Shown here piece by piece: positions 41,201 through 50,296 of a DNA stretch of 64,000 nucleotides. Position 1 is the stretch's first letter. Each line of letters opens with the position of its first letter. The DNA is from Shinella sp. H4-D48 (GTDB lineage: Bacteria > Pseudomonadota > Alphaproteobacteria > Rhizobiales > Rhizobiaceae). The stretch is from the NCBI RefSeq assembly GCF_022637395.1, contig NZ_CP093337.1:2998501-3062500 (forward strand), in the 5' to 3' direction. The translations under genes were made by a program, and so were the position numbers. Below the pieces are notes generated by a model. It saw nothing but the letters and a program-made list of their open reading frames with translations, did no database searches and had not been told where the DNA came from.

Positions 41201-43672
41201 CGGGCCGGTCGCCTTGACCGGCAGGGTGAGGCTGCGCTCGACGGCGCGGCCGCCGGCTTCGTTCATGCGCAGCGTCACGAGTGCTTCAAGGCGCTGGGTG
41301 GTCGAGGGCAGGTTGTTGACCAGCACGTCGAACGTCGTCTTGCCCGCCTCATCGAGCAAACCGAGACCCTCCAGCGGAATGCGGCTTTCCTCGATCGCCT
41401 CTTCGTCTGCGAGACCGAAGACGTAGCCGGGATAGGCCGGGTCCTGGCGAGTCGGCTTCAGCGCGACGTCGCCCTCGATTTCCAGGCCCGCGCCGGGCGC
41501 GCCATAGAGATAGCGGCCTTCGACGGATACGGGCGCGGCAACACCGGTCTCGATATCCTTGGCCTCGCTCGTCATGTCGAATTCGATGCGGTCAGGCACG
41601 AAGTCGTCGACGAGGAACTGCTTTTCGGCGATGGCCGTGCCCTTGGGGTCGGTGAAGACCTGCATGGTCCAGGTGCCGCGCATACTGTTGGGCTGGAGCG
41701 CCAGATCGATGGCATGGCCACCCAGCGCCGCACCGTCGGAGACCATGCGGCGGTCTTCCACCCCGTCCGGGCGGTTGAAGACGAAGGTCAGCGGCAGCTT
41801 CTCGACGGCATTCGCCTCGATGTCGCGGGCAAGCGCGGAGGCGTGCACCGTCTCGCCGGCGCGGTAGATGCCGCGCTCGGTCCAGGCCAGCACGTCGATG
41901 GCGCCCGGGGCGGGGCGGCCGGTGACGCCGCGGTCGGACAGGTCGAAGCCGGCGCGCGTCATGTCGAGGAAGACGAAGTCGTCTTCGCCCTTCCTGGCGA
42001 GGATGACGGCCGGCGTGTTGGCCGCCGTGCCGCGCATCAGGCCGGCGGTGAAGGTGGCACGACCGTCGCCATCCGTGGTCGCGGTCCCGAGGATCTCGTT
42101 GTTCTTGGCGATCAGTTGCAGCTCGACCCCTTCCAGCGGGCCTGCACTGTCGAGCGAGCGGGCGAAGACGTTGAGGCCGTTGGTGCCGGCATAGGTCGTC
42201 AGGCCGACATCGGAAACCACGAACCACTGTGTCGCCTTGGCATCCCATTCATTGCTCCGGCCGTTGGAGGCCGCAGCGGTCAGCACGTAGACGCCGGGCT
42301 TGCGCTCAGGCAGCGCCTCGTCGACCGGGAAGCTTGTGACGACGTCCTTGTTGAGCTCTGGCGAGATATCGATCTTGCCCTGCCAGACGAGTTCGCCGCT
42401 CTGGCTCTCGATATTGCTGGCGGAATAGCCGTCTAGCTGGGTGAGGAAGCGGCTTTCGGCGAGCAGGCCGGCAATGGCGCGGTCACCGACGCGGTAAAGC
42501 TTCAGATCGGCGCTGTCGGTGTTGACCGAAACGATCGGAATGCCGCGGCGCACGCTGCCCGGTAGCACGAAGCCGTCGCCGGTAAAGCGTACCGTGGCAG
42601 CGCGGTCCTGCACGTAAATGTCGAGGTCGACGGCCGCGGCGAGCGGCTCGTCCACGGCGGACGGCAGGCCCGGGCGAAAAGCGATCTTGTAGCGCTGGCC
42701 ATGCGTAAGGCCCTCGATGCAGATCTGCCGGTCCTTGGCTTCGACGGCCTTGGGTGCCGCACCGTCGAGCGTGACGAAGGAGGCATAGTCCGCGCCGGAC
42801 TTGACCAGCGGCTCGGAGAACTCGACGCAGGCGCGCGGCGTCGCGCTGTCGGAATCGATCGTGTGGTTGACCACGCGGAAGCCCTGGCGGGCGCGCAGAC
42901 CGAGATAGGCCGAACGGATCGCCACGTCGTCCTTCAGGTCGAGGCTCGCCTTGTAGGCGTTGATGCCGGCGCGGTAGCTGCCGGACTTGTCGAGCGTGTC
43001 GGCGAGTACGGCCAGCGCGCGGGCGCGCGTCTCGGTCGTGCGCGACAGCTGGTAGGCATTGATGGCTGCCAGCGCGCCCTGCCCTGCGAGGTAGCTGTTA
43101 TTGTTGGCGCGGCCCATGGATTCGGCGGTTTCGATCCACAGGAAGAAATCATCGCGCGCGAGCGACAGTGCGCCCTTGTAGGCGGCGAGGGCTTCGTCAA
43201 AACGGCTCGACGCGGTCTCGATACGGCCGAGCGAAGCAAGACTTTCGGCACCCTGCCCTTCCTGCCCGCTTGCGAGCGCGAGATTGTCGCGGAACGCGCG
43301 GGCATCCGCCGCCATATATTCGCTGATGAACGAAAGCGCCGGCGGCGCGCCGATATCGGCGGCATCGTCGGCCTTGACGATCTTGCCGGCAATGGCGCCC
43401 TGGAAATGGTTGAGCTGGTTGAAGTCGCTCTTCAGGAAGCACCACTTCACCTTGGGATTGTAGGTAAAGGCGCGGCAGGACAGGTCGTCGATGCAATCCG
43501 TCTTGCACTGGTCCAGCGTCACATCCTGCACGGTGCGCAGGTCGAAGCCGAAATAATCGCTGTTTTCCGTCGTGACGACGGTGCGTGTTTCCGCGGCATG
43601 GGCCGGGATGGATGGAGATGCTACGGCGGAGAGAAGAAGTGCCGAGAAACCGAAGATTGCGCGCATAGACAT
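38216..43672 (-). CDS. Bacterial alpha-2-macroglobulin with PAN domain
   Basis: About 1,818 residues. A signal peptide (ends AHAAE) is followed by a PAN/Apple-type Cys-rich domain (DQCKTDCIDDLSCRAFTYN … WCFLKSD), helical repeats, MG domains and the thioester region YPYGCTEQTTSRALPL near residue 1,365. The GCTEQ thioester is intact, so it could trap proteases covalently. There is no obvious lipobox Cys after the signal, unlike E. coli YfhM. The ATG at 43672 follows TAGGAGG. Two smaller start options (43675 TTG, 43666 ATG) are less likely. Operon with pbpC. Confidence 0.95.
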   Translation of the reverse strand: MSMRAIFGFSALLLSAVASPSIPAHAAETRTVVTTENSDYFGFDLRTVQDVTLDQCKTDCIDDLSCRAFTYNPKVKWCFLKSDFNQLNHFQGAIAGKIVKADDAADIGAPPALSFISEYMAADARAFRDNLALASGQEGQGAESLASLGRIETASSRFDEALAAYKGALSLARDDFFLWIETAESMGRANNNSYLAGQGALAAINAYQLSRTTETRARALAVLADTLDKSGSYRAGINAYKASLDLKDDVAIRSAYLGLRARQGFRVVNHTIDSDSATPRACVEFSEPLVKSGADYASFVTLDGAAPKAVEAKDRQICIEGLTHGQRYKIAFRPGLPSAVDEPLAAAVDLDIYVQDRAATVRFTGDGFVLPGSVRRGIPIVSVNTDSADLKLYRVGDRAIAGLLAESRFLTQLDGYSASNIESQSGELVWQGKIDISPELNKDVVTSFPVDEALPERKPGVYVLTAAASNGRSNEWDAKATQWFVVSDVGLTTYAGTNGLNVFARSLDSAGPLEGVELQLIAKNNEILGTATTDGDGRATFTAGLMRGTAANTPAVILARKGEDDFVFLDMTRAGFDLSDRGVTGRPAPGAIDVLAWTERGIYRAGETVHASALARDIEANAVEKLPLTFVFNRPDGVEDRRMVSDGAALGGHAIDLALQPNSMRGTWTMQVFTDPKGTAIAEKQFLVDDFVPDRIEFDMTSEAKDIETGVAAPVSVEGRYLYGAPGAGLEIEGDVALKPTRQDPAYPGYVFGLADEEAIEESRIPLEGLGLLDEAGKTTFDVLVNNLPSTTQRLEALVTLRMNEAGGRAVERSLTLPVKATGPMIGVKPEFQGELSENSVANFNVVAVTPDGAREAMQGLPWKLLSVERNYQWYRDGSSWRYEPVLSTKQIANGTLDVAADGGKISVPVTWGRYRLEVESPEPDGPATSVEFDAGWYVAATSTETPDALEISLDKENYAVGDTAKLKVSPRHAGQLLITVGAESLIATQTAEIGAEGGEVEIPVTEAWGPGSYITATLFRPGSDQESRMPMRAIGITWLKVDPADRKLDVSLDVPEKTLPRQPLDISLKVAGAGADEEAYVTVAAVDVGILNLTRYEAPDPAGWYFGQRRLGMEIRDLYGRLIDGSLGATGRLRTGGDGGEGALQGNPPTEKLVAFFAGPVKLDADGNVKVSFDIPQFNGTARIMAVAWTKTGVGSASKDVVIRDPIVVTASLPKFLAPGDRSDLRLDIVNTDAPAGDYRVEITHNASVMVEQTGAGQTLSLQPGAKTALTLPLVGGEIGDGLVTVTLTDGNGLSLEQALNVPVRPAAMPITTRRPIEIAANGSLTIDDQLLADSQLGGASVSLSVSRAAAFDIPALLMSLDRYPYGCTEQTTSRALPLLYLSELSKQSGLPEDTETQKRVQEAIYRVLANQSSSGSFGLWSPGYGDLWLDAFVTDFLTRAREQKFDVPEQAMLQALSNLQNALSYDVNVSNQGSEIAYALYVLARNRKAAISDLRYYADTKLSEFTSPLARAQLAGALGLYGDAQRSMTLFSNALGLSRDSIMNASLSRSDYGSSLRDGAAILALAAEARPVPTIIPELVKQVGTQWENKRWTSTQEQTWMLLAARSVKDADKNLKLEINGAEHAGGYAAQMTGKSLLENPLTIANRTGEPVSAMLTTVAAPADPLPAGGDGFAIERTYYTLDGEEANITEARQNERYVVVLKVTEHNDWASRIIITDLLPAGFEIDNPSLVDSAKLANFDWLGETETAHTEFRYDRFVAAFNRSEGNNRDVTVAYVVRAVTPGTYDLPAAQVEDMYRPQYSARTATGRMQVVKAE

Positions 43673-43961
43673 CAAGTCCTCCTACCGCTGCCCGTCTCGC
43701 TGCCGCCACTGTCGGGAGCGCACCCCGGCTTGTCAATCGAAAGACGACGAGATCAGGAGGATCACCCACAGCAGGCGCTGAAACCACGAAGAAGACGTTT
43801 GGGACATGCACTTCAATCGCTACGAAAGCGAATTTTTTCGCGCCCTGGAATTTTAACCTTTTGTTAACCATATGAGCAGAGACTTCATATCACCGACGGA
43901 TTACGTCCTGTCATACCGCTGTTACAGCGCGCCGATAGAACTGCCGTCAGACGCGAAAGTC

Positions 43962-44060
43962 GTGTTTCGCAACGCGGTGACCACGGATGTACTGGCACTG
44001 CGCGAAACACTTCCCCGGCCCGGCCGGGATGAGGAAGCGAGGGGCCACCCTCGCTTTTTT
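43962..44060 (+). ncRNA. Candidate structured small RNA with terminator
   Basis: In the gene-free 43676-44226 interval, GTGTTTCGC / GCGAAACAC (43962-43970 / 44002-44010) forms a 9-bp stem. A GC-rich hairpin follows, then a clear terminator AAGCGAGGG / CCCTCGCTT with a long T-run (44035-44060). A TTGTTA / TTCATA pair at 43861-43889 could be the promoter. No protein in this stretch is convincing. The terminator separates it from the downstream aminotransferase. Confidence 0.5.
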
Positions 44061-44226
44061 CATTTCTGGGACGATAGCGGATGGCCCCACCACGCGCGGT
44101 CGTCCCATCACCGAATTCGATGCATGTGTCAAAGAAACGCGCGTGAATGGTCCTGCAAAACCGTTTAGAGCTTGGTGACTTTGCCCCGCCGGGCAGCGTC
44201 CAATCGCGATTTCCGGAGAGATTTGC

Positions 44227-45393
44227 ATGACCATCGCCGAAAGCCTCAGCCCCCGTTCGCTGCGTGCGCCGGAGAGCGGCATCGTCGAAGTTGTAAACTA
44301 TGCGCGCGAACGCAAGGGGCTGATCCCGCTCTGGGTGGGGGAAGGCGACCTGCCGACGCCGGAGTTCATCGCCCGCGCGGCCTCCGATGCCCTGATGCGC
44401 GGCGAGACCTTCTACACCTGGCAGCGCGGCATCCCCGAACTGCGGGCAGCCCTGTCGCGCTATTATGCAAGGCGTTTCGGCATATCGCTGCCCGCCGAGC
44501 ATTTCTATGTCGTCGGCTCCGGCATGCAGGCCATCAAGCTTGCCATCGAGGCGTTGGTCTCTCCTGGTGATGACATGGTCTATCTCACACCAGCCTGGCC
44601 GAACTTCGCGGCGGCGGCCGAACTTTCCGGCGCCAATCCCATCGCGGTGCCGCTGGATTTCGTAAACGGCCGCTGGCAGATCGATCTCGCCCGCGTGGAG
44701 GCCGCCATCACGCCGAAGACCCGCGCGCTCTTCATCAACACGCCGTCCAACCCGACGGGCTGGACCGCAACGCGCGAGGATCTTTCGGACCTTCTTGCGA
44801 TGGCCCGCCGCCATGGCCTGTGGATCATGGCCGACGAGATCTATGCGCTCTACCACTATGCCGGCGGCCGTGCGCCGTCCTTCCTCGACGTGATGGAAGA
44901 AGGCGACCGCGTCATCTTCGTCAACTCCTTCTCGAAGAACTGGTCGATGACCGGCTGGCGCGTCGGCTGGATCGTCGCGCCGCCGGAAATGGGCCAGGTC
45001 ATCGAGAACCTCGTCCAGTATTCCACCTCGGGCGTGCCGCAGTTCCTGCAGCAGGGCGCCATTACCGCGCTCGACGAGGGCGATGCCTTCGTGCAGGCCA
45101 ATATCGACAAGGCGGCGAAGAACCGAGACGTCTTCTGCGACGCGCTGATCGCGACCAACCGGGTGGAAACGCTGAAACCCGACGGCGCGCTCTATGCGTT
45201 CCTGAAAATCGACGGCGTGACGGATTCGCGGCTTGCCGCCCTCGACATTGTCGACCGCACCAATGTCGGCCTCGCCCCGGGCACCGCCTTCGGACCGGGT
45301 GGCGAATTGTTCATGCGCGCCTGCTTCCTGCGCGACCCCAAAGACATCCTGGAAGCAGCCGACCGGCTGGCGCGTTACATCGCGGCCCGCTGA
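44227..45393 (+). CDS. PLP-dependent class I/II aminotransferase
   Basis: 388 residues. Fold type I aminotransferase with NTPSNPTGW, DEIYALYHYAGG and the PLP lysine in SFSKNWSMTGWRVGW. It transfers amino groups between an amino acid and a 2-oxo acid; the substrate is not clear from sequence. GGAGAG before the ATG. Single gene between the candidate small RNA and a convergent ATPase gene. Confidence 0.9.
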   Translation: MTIAESLSPRSLRAPESGIVEVVNYARERKGLIPLWVGEGDLPTPEFIARAASDALMRGETFYTWQRGIPELRAALSRYYARRFGISLPAEHFYVVGSGMQAIKLAIEALVSPGDDMVYLTPAWPNFAAAAELSGANPIAVPLDFVNGRWQIDLARVEAAITPKTRALFINTPSNPTGWTATREDLSDLLAMARRHGLWIMADEIYALYHYAGGRAPSFLDVMEEGDRVIFVNSFSKNWSMTGWRVGWIVAPPEMGQVIENLVQYSTSGVPQFLQQGAITALDEGDAFVQANIDKAAKNRDVFCDALIATNRVETLKPDGALYAFLKIDGVTDSRLAALDIVDRTNVGLAPGTAFGPGGELFMRACFLRDPKDILEAADRLARYIAAR

Positions 45394-45399
45394 CAGCTC

Positions 45400-45927
45400 T
45401 CACAGCCGGGAAAGCATGAAATCCGCCCGCGCCTCCACCGAAACCTTCGGCAGCACGACCGTCTCGTATCCGAGGCGCGGATAGGCCTGCACCAGCCGCT
45501 CATATTCTTCCAGCGCGGCTTCGAAACCGTGCCGGCGTTCCGCGTCTCCGGCATAGATTTCCGGCCATGGCGGCGTGAGGAACACCTGGCGATGGTAGCG
45601 ATGTGCGGCGGCCAGCGTGTCCAGAGCCGCCTCGCCGCCATGGGCCTCCAACGCGCAGGCCGCATCGATCAGCCCGCGGTCGAAGAAAACGAGGCCGGGC
45701 TGCTCGCGCATCCGGGCTCGATCCGCCAGCGCGAGATTCACGGCGCGGCGGGCAAAGGCGGCCATGTCGATCCACGGCAGGGCGCTGCCGCCCGCCGCCA
45801 GTTCCGCCTGCACGATCCGGCGGCCGGGTTCCTCGACCGTGGCATGGCCGCGCCGGCGCAACTCGTCGAGCAGGGTCGATTTTCCACCGCCGGAGCAGCC
45901 GGACAGCACGATGAAGCGATCGGACAT
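45400..45927 (-). CDS. P-loop AAA family ATPase/kinase-like protein
   Basis: 175 residues. Walker A SGCSGGGKST at the very N-terminus, FFDRGLIDAACAL resembling the Walker B / DR motif of nucleoside-kinase-like predicted ATPases, and an Arg-rich lid region. Likely a small cytosolic ATPase or kinase of unknown substrate. Convergent with the aminotransferase and divergent from galE. Confidence 0.85.
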   Translation of the reverse strand: MSDRFIVLSGCSGGGKSTLLDELRRRGHATVEEPGRRIVQAELAAGGSALPWIDMAAFARRAVNLALADRARMREQPGLVFFDRGLIDAACALEAHGGEAALDTLAAAHRYHRQVFLTPPWPEIYAGDAERRHGFEAALEEYERLVQAYPRLGYETVVLPKVSVEARADFMLSRL

Positions 45928-46031
45928 GCGATTTCCCTCCCGTTGGAGCGCCGGCCCTGCGCAATAAGCGGTTGCGTCTTGCGGGCAGGCGGAGTGATAT
46001 GCCTGAAATTCAGGCGATTCGGAGATTTTCC

Positions 46032-47024
46032 ATGGCGGTTCTTGTCACAGGGGGCGCGGGCTATATCGGCAGCCACATGGTCTGGGCACTGGTGGATGCA
46101 GGCGAAGACGTCGTGGTGCTGGATCGCCTGTCCACGGGCTTCCGCTGGGCGGTGGCGCCGGAAGCGCGGTTCTACGAGGGCGATATCGCCGATGCCGCAC
46201 TGCTTGCCACAATCTTCGCCGAAAACAGCATCGATGCCATCATCCATTTCGCCGGATCGATCATCGTGCCGGAATCGGTCGCCGATCCGCTCTCCTATTA
46301 TGAAAACAACACTGTCAAATCACGGGCACTGATCGCCGCCGCCGTGGCGGCAAAGGTGCCCTATTTCGTCTTTTCGTCCACGGCCGCCGTCTACGGCACG
46401 CCCGACGGCACCGAACCCGTGCTGGAAAGCGCGGCCCTGCGCCCGGAATCTCCCTACGGTTCCTCCAAGCTGATGACGGAGATCATGCTGCGCGACACCG
46501 CCGCCGCCCATGACTTCACCTATACGGCGCTGCGCTACTTCAACGTGGCCGGTGCCGATCCGCGCGGCCGCACCGGCCAGTCGACGGCGGGCGCGACGCA
46601 CCTCATCAAGGTGGCGAGCGAAGCCGCACTCGGCAAGCGCAATGGCATGGATGTCTACGGTACGGACTACCCGACCCCCGACGGCACCTGCATCCGCGAC
46701 TATATCCACGTCTCCGATCTTGCCAATGCGCATCTGAAGGCCCTGCAGCGCATGCGCGCCGGCGGCGGCTCGATCGTCGCCAATTGCGGCTATGGGCGCG
46801 GCTTCTCCGTGCTGGAAGTGCTGGAGCAGGTGAAGGCCGTCTCAGGCAAGGACTTTCCGGTGCGCATCGCGGGCCGCCGGCCCGGCGATGCAGTGCTGAT
46901 CGTCGCCAATCCCTCAGTCGCGATGAAGGAGCTCGGCTGGACGCCGCAATATGACGACCTGCCCTTTATCGTGCGCACCGCGCTTGAGTGGGAAGATCAT
47001 CTGGGCAAGCGCAACCAGCGCTGA
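46032..47024 (+). CDS. galE: UDP-glucose 4-epimerase
   Basis: 330 residues. Extended SDR with NAD motif TGGAGYIGSH, the catalytic SSTAAVYG … YGSSKLMTE (Tyr-x3-Lys) and RDYIHVSDLANAHL. It interconverts UDP-glucose and UDP-galactose for exopolysaccharide and LPS sugars (exoB-like in rhizobia). The frame starts at 45972, but the ATG at 46032 gives the normal MAVLVTGG start. Confidence 0.93.
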   Translation: MAVLVTGGAGYIGSHMVWALVDAGEDVVVLDRLSTGFRWAVAPEARFYEGDIADAALLATIFAENSIDAIIHFAGSIIVPESVADPLSYYENNTVKSRALIAAAVAAKVPYFVFSSTAAVYGTPDGTEPVLESAALRPESPYGSSKLMTEIMLRDTAAAHDFTYTALRYFNVAGADPRGRTGQSTAGATHLIKVASEAALGKRNGMDVYGTDYPTPDGTCIRDYIHVSDLANAHLKALQRMRAGGGSIVANCGYGRGFSVLEVLEQVKAVSGKDFPVRIAGRRPGDAVLIVANPSVAMKELGWTPQYDDLPFIVRTALEWEDHLGKRNQR

Positions 47025-47035
47025 CCCGCCACGCT

Positions 47036-47335
47036 TCAGCCCTCGCCGAGCTGCGTCTTCTCATAGGCGATGGCATGCTCGATGAGCTGGGCCCAGATTT
47101 CCTCGTAGAAATCCCCGTCAAGACCGTGGGCCTGCGCATTGCGGTTGGCATTGTCGCGCACTTCCTTCACGCGCGCCGGCACATCGGCGGGGATGCCAAG
47201 GCCCGCCTTGATCTGCGCGGCGCGGCGGATGAAGCTCCAGCGTTCCTCGAAAAGCGCCATCAGGGCTTTGTCGACCCGATCGATGTTTTCCCGGATTTCC
47301 GCCATCGTCGTGCAGTCTGCCGCAGTCTTCGCCAT
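47036..47335 (-). CDS. AroQ-type chorismate mutase
   Basis: 99 residues, all-helical: IRENIDRVDKALMALFEERW then FIRRAAQIKAG and ARVKEVRDNANRNA, the AroQ/PchB layout. It rearranges chorismate to prephenate for Phe/Tyr synthesis. AAGGAGACC precedes the ATG at 47335; the upstream ATG at 47350 lacks such a site. Confidence 0.85.
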   Translation of the reverse strand: MAKTAADCTTMAEIRENIDRVDKALMALFEERWSFIRRAAQIKAGLGIPADVPARVKEVRDNANRNAQAHGLDGDFYEEIWAQLIEHAIAYEKTQLGEG

Positions 47336-47546
47336 CCCGGTCTCCTTCATGAGCACCCGGATAACAGAGGAATGTTTGGGGGGAAAGGCGTCTGTCGGTG
47401 ACGGGACACAAGGCCACATGCAGGCCCGGGGCTTAAGCGGAAGGAGGGTGCGGTCCTGTCTTCTGCTAGCGGGCCTGCATGCTGGCCGACGCGGAACCTA
47501 AAGCGGCAAGCTGGCGTCAGGCTGGATCGATTGACGTTACGTGAAG

Positions 47547-47660
47547 TCAGGTTCCGATCGCCAGCTTGATGACGAAACCGAGGGCCGTGACCGCGAGAAC
47601 CCCCGCCATCCACAGCGCCACGAACCACAGCAGTTTCCGGCCGAGCGAGTTTTCCACCAT
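47547..47660 (-). CDS. DUF2474 small membrane protein of cytochrome bd
   Basis: 37 residues, MVENSLGRKLLWFVALWMAG… with one membrane helix. The length, the LWFVALW…GV motif and the position right after cydB (stop and start overlap, TGATG) match the DUF2474 / CydX-like accessory subunit. Too short for ordinary gene finders. Confidence 0.85.
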   Translation of the reverse strand: MVENSLGRKLLWFVALWMAGVLAVTALGFVIKLAIGT

Positions 47661-48664
47661 CAGTGATATCCCTCTTCCGGGTCGACCTTTCCACGGAACA
47701 CCCAGTAGGCATAGACCGTGTAGCCGAGGATCATCGGCACGAGCACCAGCGCACCGACGATGAGGAAGGCGAGGCTTTCATGCGGTGCCGCCGCTTCCCA
47801 GATCGTCAGCGACGCCGGCACGATATAGGGATAGAAGCTGATGCCGATGCCGGCGAAACCGAGCACGAAGAGGCCGAGCGCCGCCACGAACGGCCAGGCA
47901 TCGTGCCGGGTCTTCAGCCCGTAGACGAGCAGCGCGAAACATCCGAGCACGAGCGCGGGCACGAGCACGCTGAAGATGACGGTGGGCCAGCCGAACCACC
48001 GCTCGAAGTAGAGCGGCTCCGTAAACGGTGTCCAGAGGCTGAAGATGCCCATGGCGGCGAGCGTGCCGATCCCCGCGCGCATGGCATAATGACGGGCGCG
48101 CGCGGCGAGATCGCCGCTTGTCTTCATCACCAGCCAAGTGGCGCCGAGCAACGCGTAACCGACAAGCAGCGCCAGGCCCGTCGCGATGGAGAATGGCGTG
48201 AGCCAGTCCCACCAGCCGCCGGCATAGGCACGGTTTTCCACCGCGATACCTTGCACCAGCGCCCCGAGCGCAACCCCTTGCGTAAAGGACGCCACCATCG
48301 AGCCGCCGGCAAAGGCGAAGTCCCAGAGAAATTCACCGCGCCGCGTGCGCCAGCGGTATTCGAATGCGACACCCCTGAATATCAGGCCGAGCAGCATGAG
48401 GATGAGCGGCATGTAGAGCGCCGGCAGGATGGTGGCATAGGCAAGCGGAAAGACCGCCATCAGCCCGCCCCCGCCCAGGACGAGCCACGTCTCGTTGCCG
48501 TCCCAGACAGGCGCGACCGAGTTCATCATGACATCGCGGTCATGCTTTTCCTTGAAGAAGGGAAACAGGATGCCGACACCGAGATCGAAGCCGTCGAGGA
48601 TGACATAGGCAAGCACCGCGAAGGCGATGATCGCTGCCCAGAGGAAGGGAAGGTCAAGCGCCAT
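47660..48664 (-). CDS. cydB: Cytochrome bd-type quinol oxidase subunit II (CioB-like)
   Basis: 334 residues, eight to nine membrane helices; N-terminus LWAAIIAFAVLAYVILDGFD typical of CydB, then SVAPVWDGNETWLVLGGGG. Partner of subunit I in a terminal oxidase that reduces oxygen to water. Overlaps cydA by 11 bases and is followed by the DUF2474 subunit. Confidence 0.95.
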   Translation of the reverse strand: MALDLPFLWAAIIAFAVLAYVILDGFDLGVGILFPFFKEKHDRDVMMNSVAPVWDGNETWLVLGGGGLMAVFPLAYATILPALYMPLILMLLGLIFRGVAFEYRWRTRRGEFLWDFAFAGGSMVASFTQGVALGALVQGIAVENRAYAGGWWDWLTPFSIATGLALLVGYALLGATWLVMKTSGDLAARARHYAMRAGIGTLAAMGIFSLWTPFTEPLYFERWFGWPTVIFSVLVPALVLGCFALLVYGLKTRHDAWPFVAALGLFVLGFAGIGISFYPYIVPASLTIWEAAAPHESLAFLIVGALVLVPMILGYTVYAYWVFRGKVDPEEGYH

Positions 48665-50072
48665 GGTGCTGGCTCCCGGGTTTGGTGGCTATGGCTGGAG
48701 CAGGCGTGATGCCGGCGGAGCGTATCGGTCCCTCGCCGAGATCGGGCATCGGATCGCGCGGCAGGCGGCCCATCAGCCGCAGGATATAGAAGGTACCGGC
48801 ACCGAAGATCAGGAAATAGACCACGATGAAGGCGATCAGCGATGTCGCCACCGCCGGCGCGGCGATGGGGGCTACCGACTGTGACGTCAGCAGATGGCCA
48901 TAAACGGTATAGGGCTGCCGGCCGACCTCGGTCGTCACCCAGCCGGCGAGCACGGCGACGAAGCCGGCAGGTCCCATCACAACGGCGGCGCGGTGCAGCC
49001 AGCGGTTCTCGCCGAGCGTGCCGCGCCAGCGACACCATAGCGACCAGAGGCCAAGGCCCAGCATGGCAAAGCCGATCCCCACCATGACGCGGAAGGCCCA
49101 GAAAACGATGCCGACAGGAGGGTGGAGTTCGCGCGGCACGGTATCGAGGCCGGCAAGCGGCGCGTTCAGATCGTGCTTGAGAATGAGGCTCGACAGTTTG
49201 GGGAGTTCGACGGCGTAGTCCACCCGCTGCTCGGCGGAGTTTGGAATGCCGAACAGTATGAGCGGCGCGCCATCCGGGTGGCTCTGGTAATGCCCTTCCA
49301 TCGCCATGACCTTCGCCGGCTGGTGCTCGAGTGTGTTGAGACCGTGCATGTCACCGGCAAAGATCTGGATCGGCGCGACGATCGCCGCCATCCACATGGC
49401 CATGGAGAACATCTTGCGCGCCCGTTTGGGCGCATCGCCGCGCAGAAGGTGAAAGGCGCCGACGCCACCGACCACGAAGGCCGTCGTCAGGTAGGCGGCC
49501 AGCACCATGTGCACCAGCCTGTAGGGGAAGGAGGGATTGAAGATCACCGCCCACCAGTCGATGGGCACGAACTGACCTGCCTCGTTGATGGAGAAGCCGG
49601 CCGGCGTCTGCATCCAGGAATTGGCCGCGAGAATCCATGTCGCCGAAATCAGCGTGCCGACGGCAACCATGAGCGTCGCGAAGAAATGCAGCTTCGGGCC
49701 CACCCTGTTGAGGCCGAACAGCATGATGCCGAGGAAGCCCGCCTCCAGAAAGAAGGCCGTCAGCACCTCATAGCCCATCAGGGGTCCGATGACAGGGCCG
49801 GCCTTGTCGGAGAAGACGCTCCAGTTCGTGCCGAACTGATAGGACATGACGATGCCGGACACGACGCCCATGCCGAAAGCGAGCGCAAAGATCGTCTTCC
49901 AGAAATTGAAGAGCGTGAAATAGACCTCGTTCTTCGTCCAGAGCCACAGCCCTTCGAGCACAGCCAGATAGCTCGCAAGCCCGATGGAAAACGCCGGGAA
50001 GATGATGTGGAAGGACACCGTGAAGGCAAACTGAAAGCGTGCAAGCAGCGTTGCGTCCAGGGATTCGAACAT
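48654..50072 (-). CDS. cydA: Cytochrome bd-type quinol oxidase subunit I (CioA-like)
   Basis: 472 residues. Nine-helix subunit I with the haem b595 ligand region FHIIFPAFSIG near the N-terminus, GRQPYTVYG and the GxFY-like end. It is shorter than E. coli CydA, as in cyanide-insensitive oxidases with a short Q-loop. Quinol oxidation and oxygen reduction at high affinity. The frame opens at 50192, but the ATG at 50072 (MFESLDATLLARFQF) is the natural start. Cyanide resistance is family inference. Confidence 0.95.
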   Translation of the reverse strand: MFESLDATLLARFQFAFTVSFHIIFPAFSIGLASYLAVLEGLWLWTKNEVYFTLFNFWKTIFALAFGMGVVSGIVMSYQFGTNWSVFSDKAGPVIGPLMGYEVLTAFFLEAGFLGIMLFGLNRVGPKLHFFATLMVAVGTLISATWILAANSWMQTPAGFSINEAGQFVPIDWWAVIFNPSFPYRLVHMVLAAYLTTAFVVGGVGAFHLLRGDAPKRARKMFSMAMWMAAIVAPIQIFAGDMHGLNTLEHQPAKVMAMEGHYQSHPDGAPLILFGIPNSAEQRVDYAVELPKLSSLILKHDLNAPLAGLDTVPRELHPPVGIVFWAFRVMVGIGFAMLGLGLWSLWCRWRGTLGENRWLHRAAVVMGPAGFVAVLAGWVTTEVGRQPYTVYGHLLTSQSVAPIAAPAVATSLIAFIVVYFLIFGAGTFYILRLMGRLPRDPMPDLGEGPIRSAGITPAPAIATKPGSQHHGA

Positions 50073-50239
50073 CGGCCCGGCCTTTCTGAAGACGTCGCAA
50101 CGCGTCGGCGCTGCATCTCCCCAACCATGTTCCCCTGGCTGGCAAAGGTCAATTCCGCCAGCCCGCCCGCATTGCCGCACCGCGACAATCACGCGCGTGC
50201 GGCATTTCGCACCGCGACAAATCCTTGCTTCAAACGAGC

Positions 50240-50269
50240 GAAGCTCCCGGTGTTTCCACCAGGAGCTTC
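50240..50269 (-). terminator. Terminator-like hairpin after the tandem array
   Basis: GAAGCTCC … GGAGCTTC (50240-50247 / 50262-50269) with an inner GGTG/CACC, immediately downstream (minus strand) of the last tandem gene. T-run is poor, so a moderate call. Confidence 0.6.
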
Positions 50270-50296
50270 GAGAATTACCGGCAATTTGCCGCAGTC

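Noticed and set aside
38099-42436. Two long plus-strand frames (38099-39850 and 39881-42436)
   Set aside because: They are antisense to the alpha-2-macroglobulin gene and lack any protein motif.
43872-44168. 98-residue plus-strand frame
   Set aside because: It runs through a strong terminator and the stem structures; the residue composition looks non-coding.
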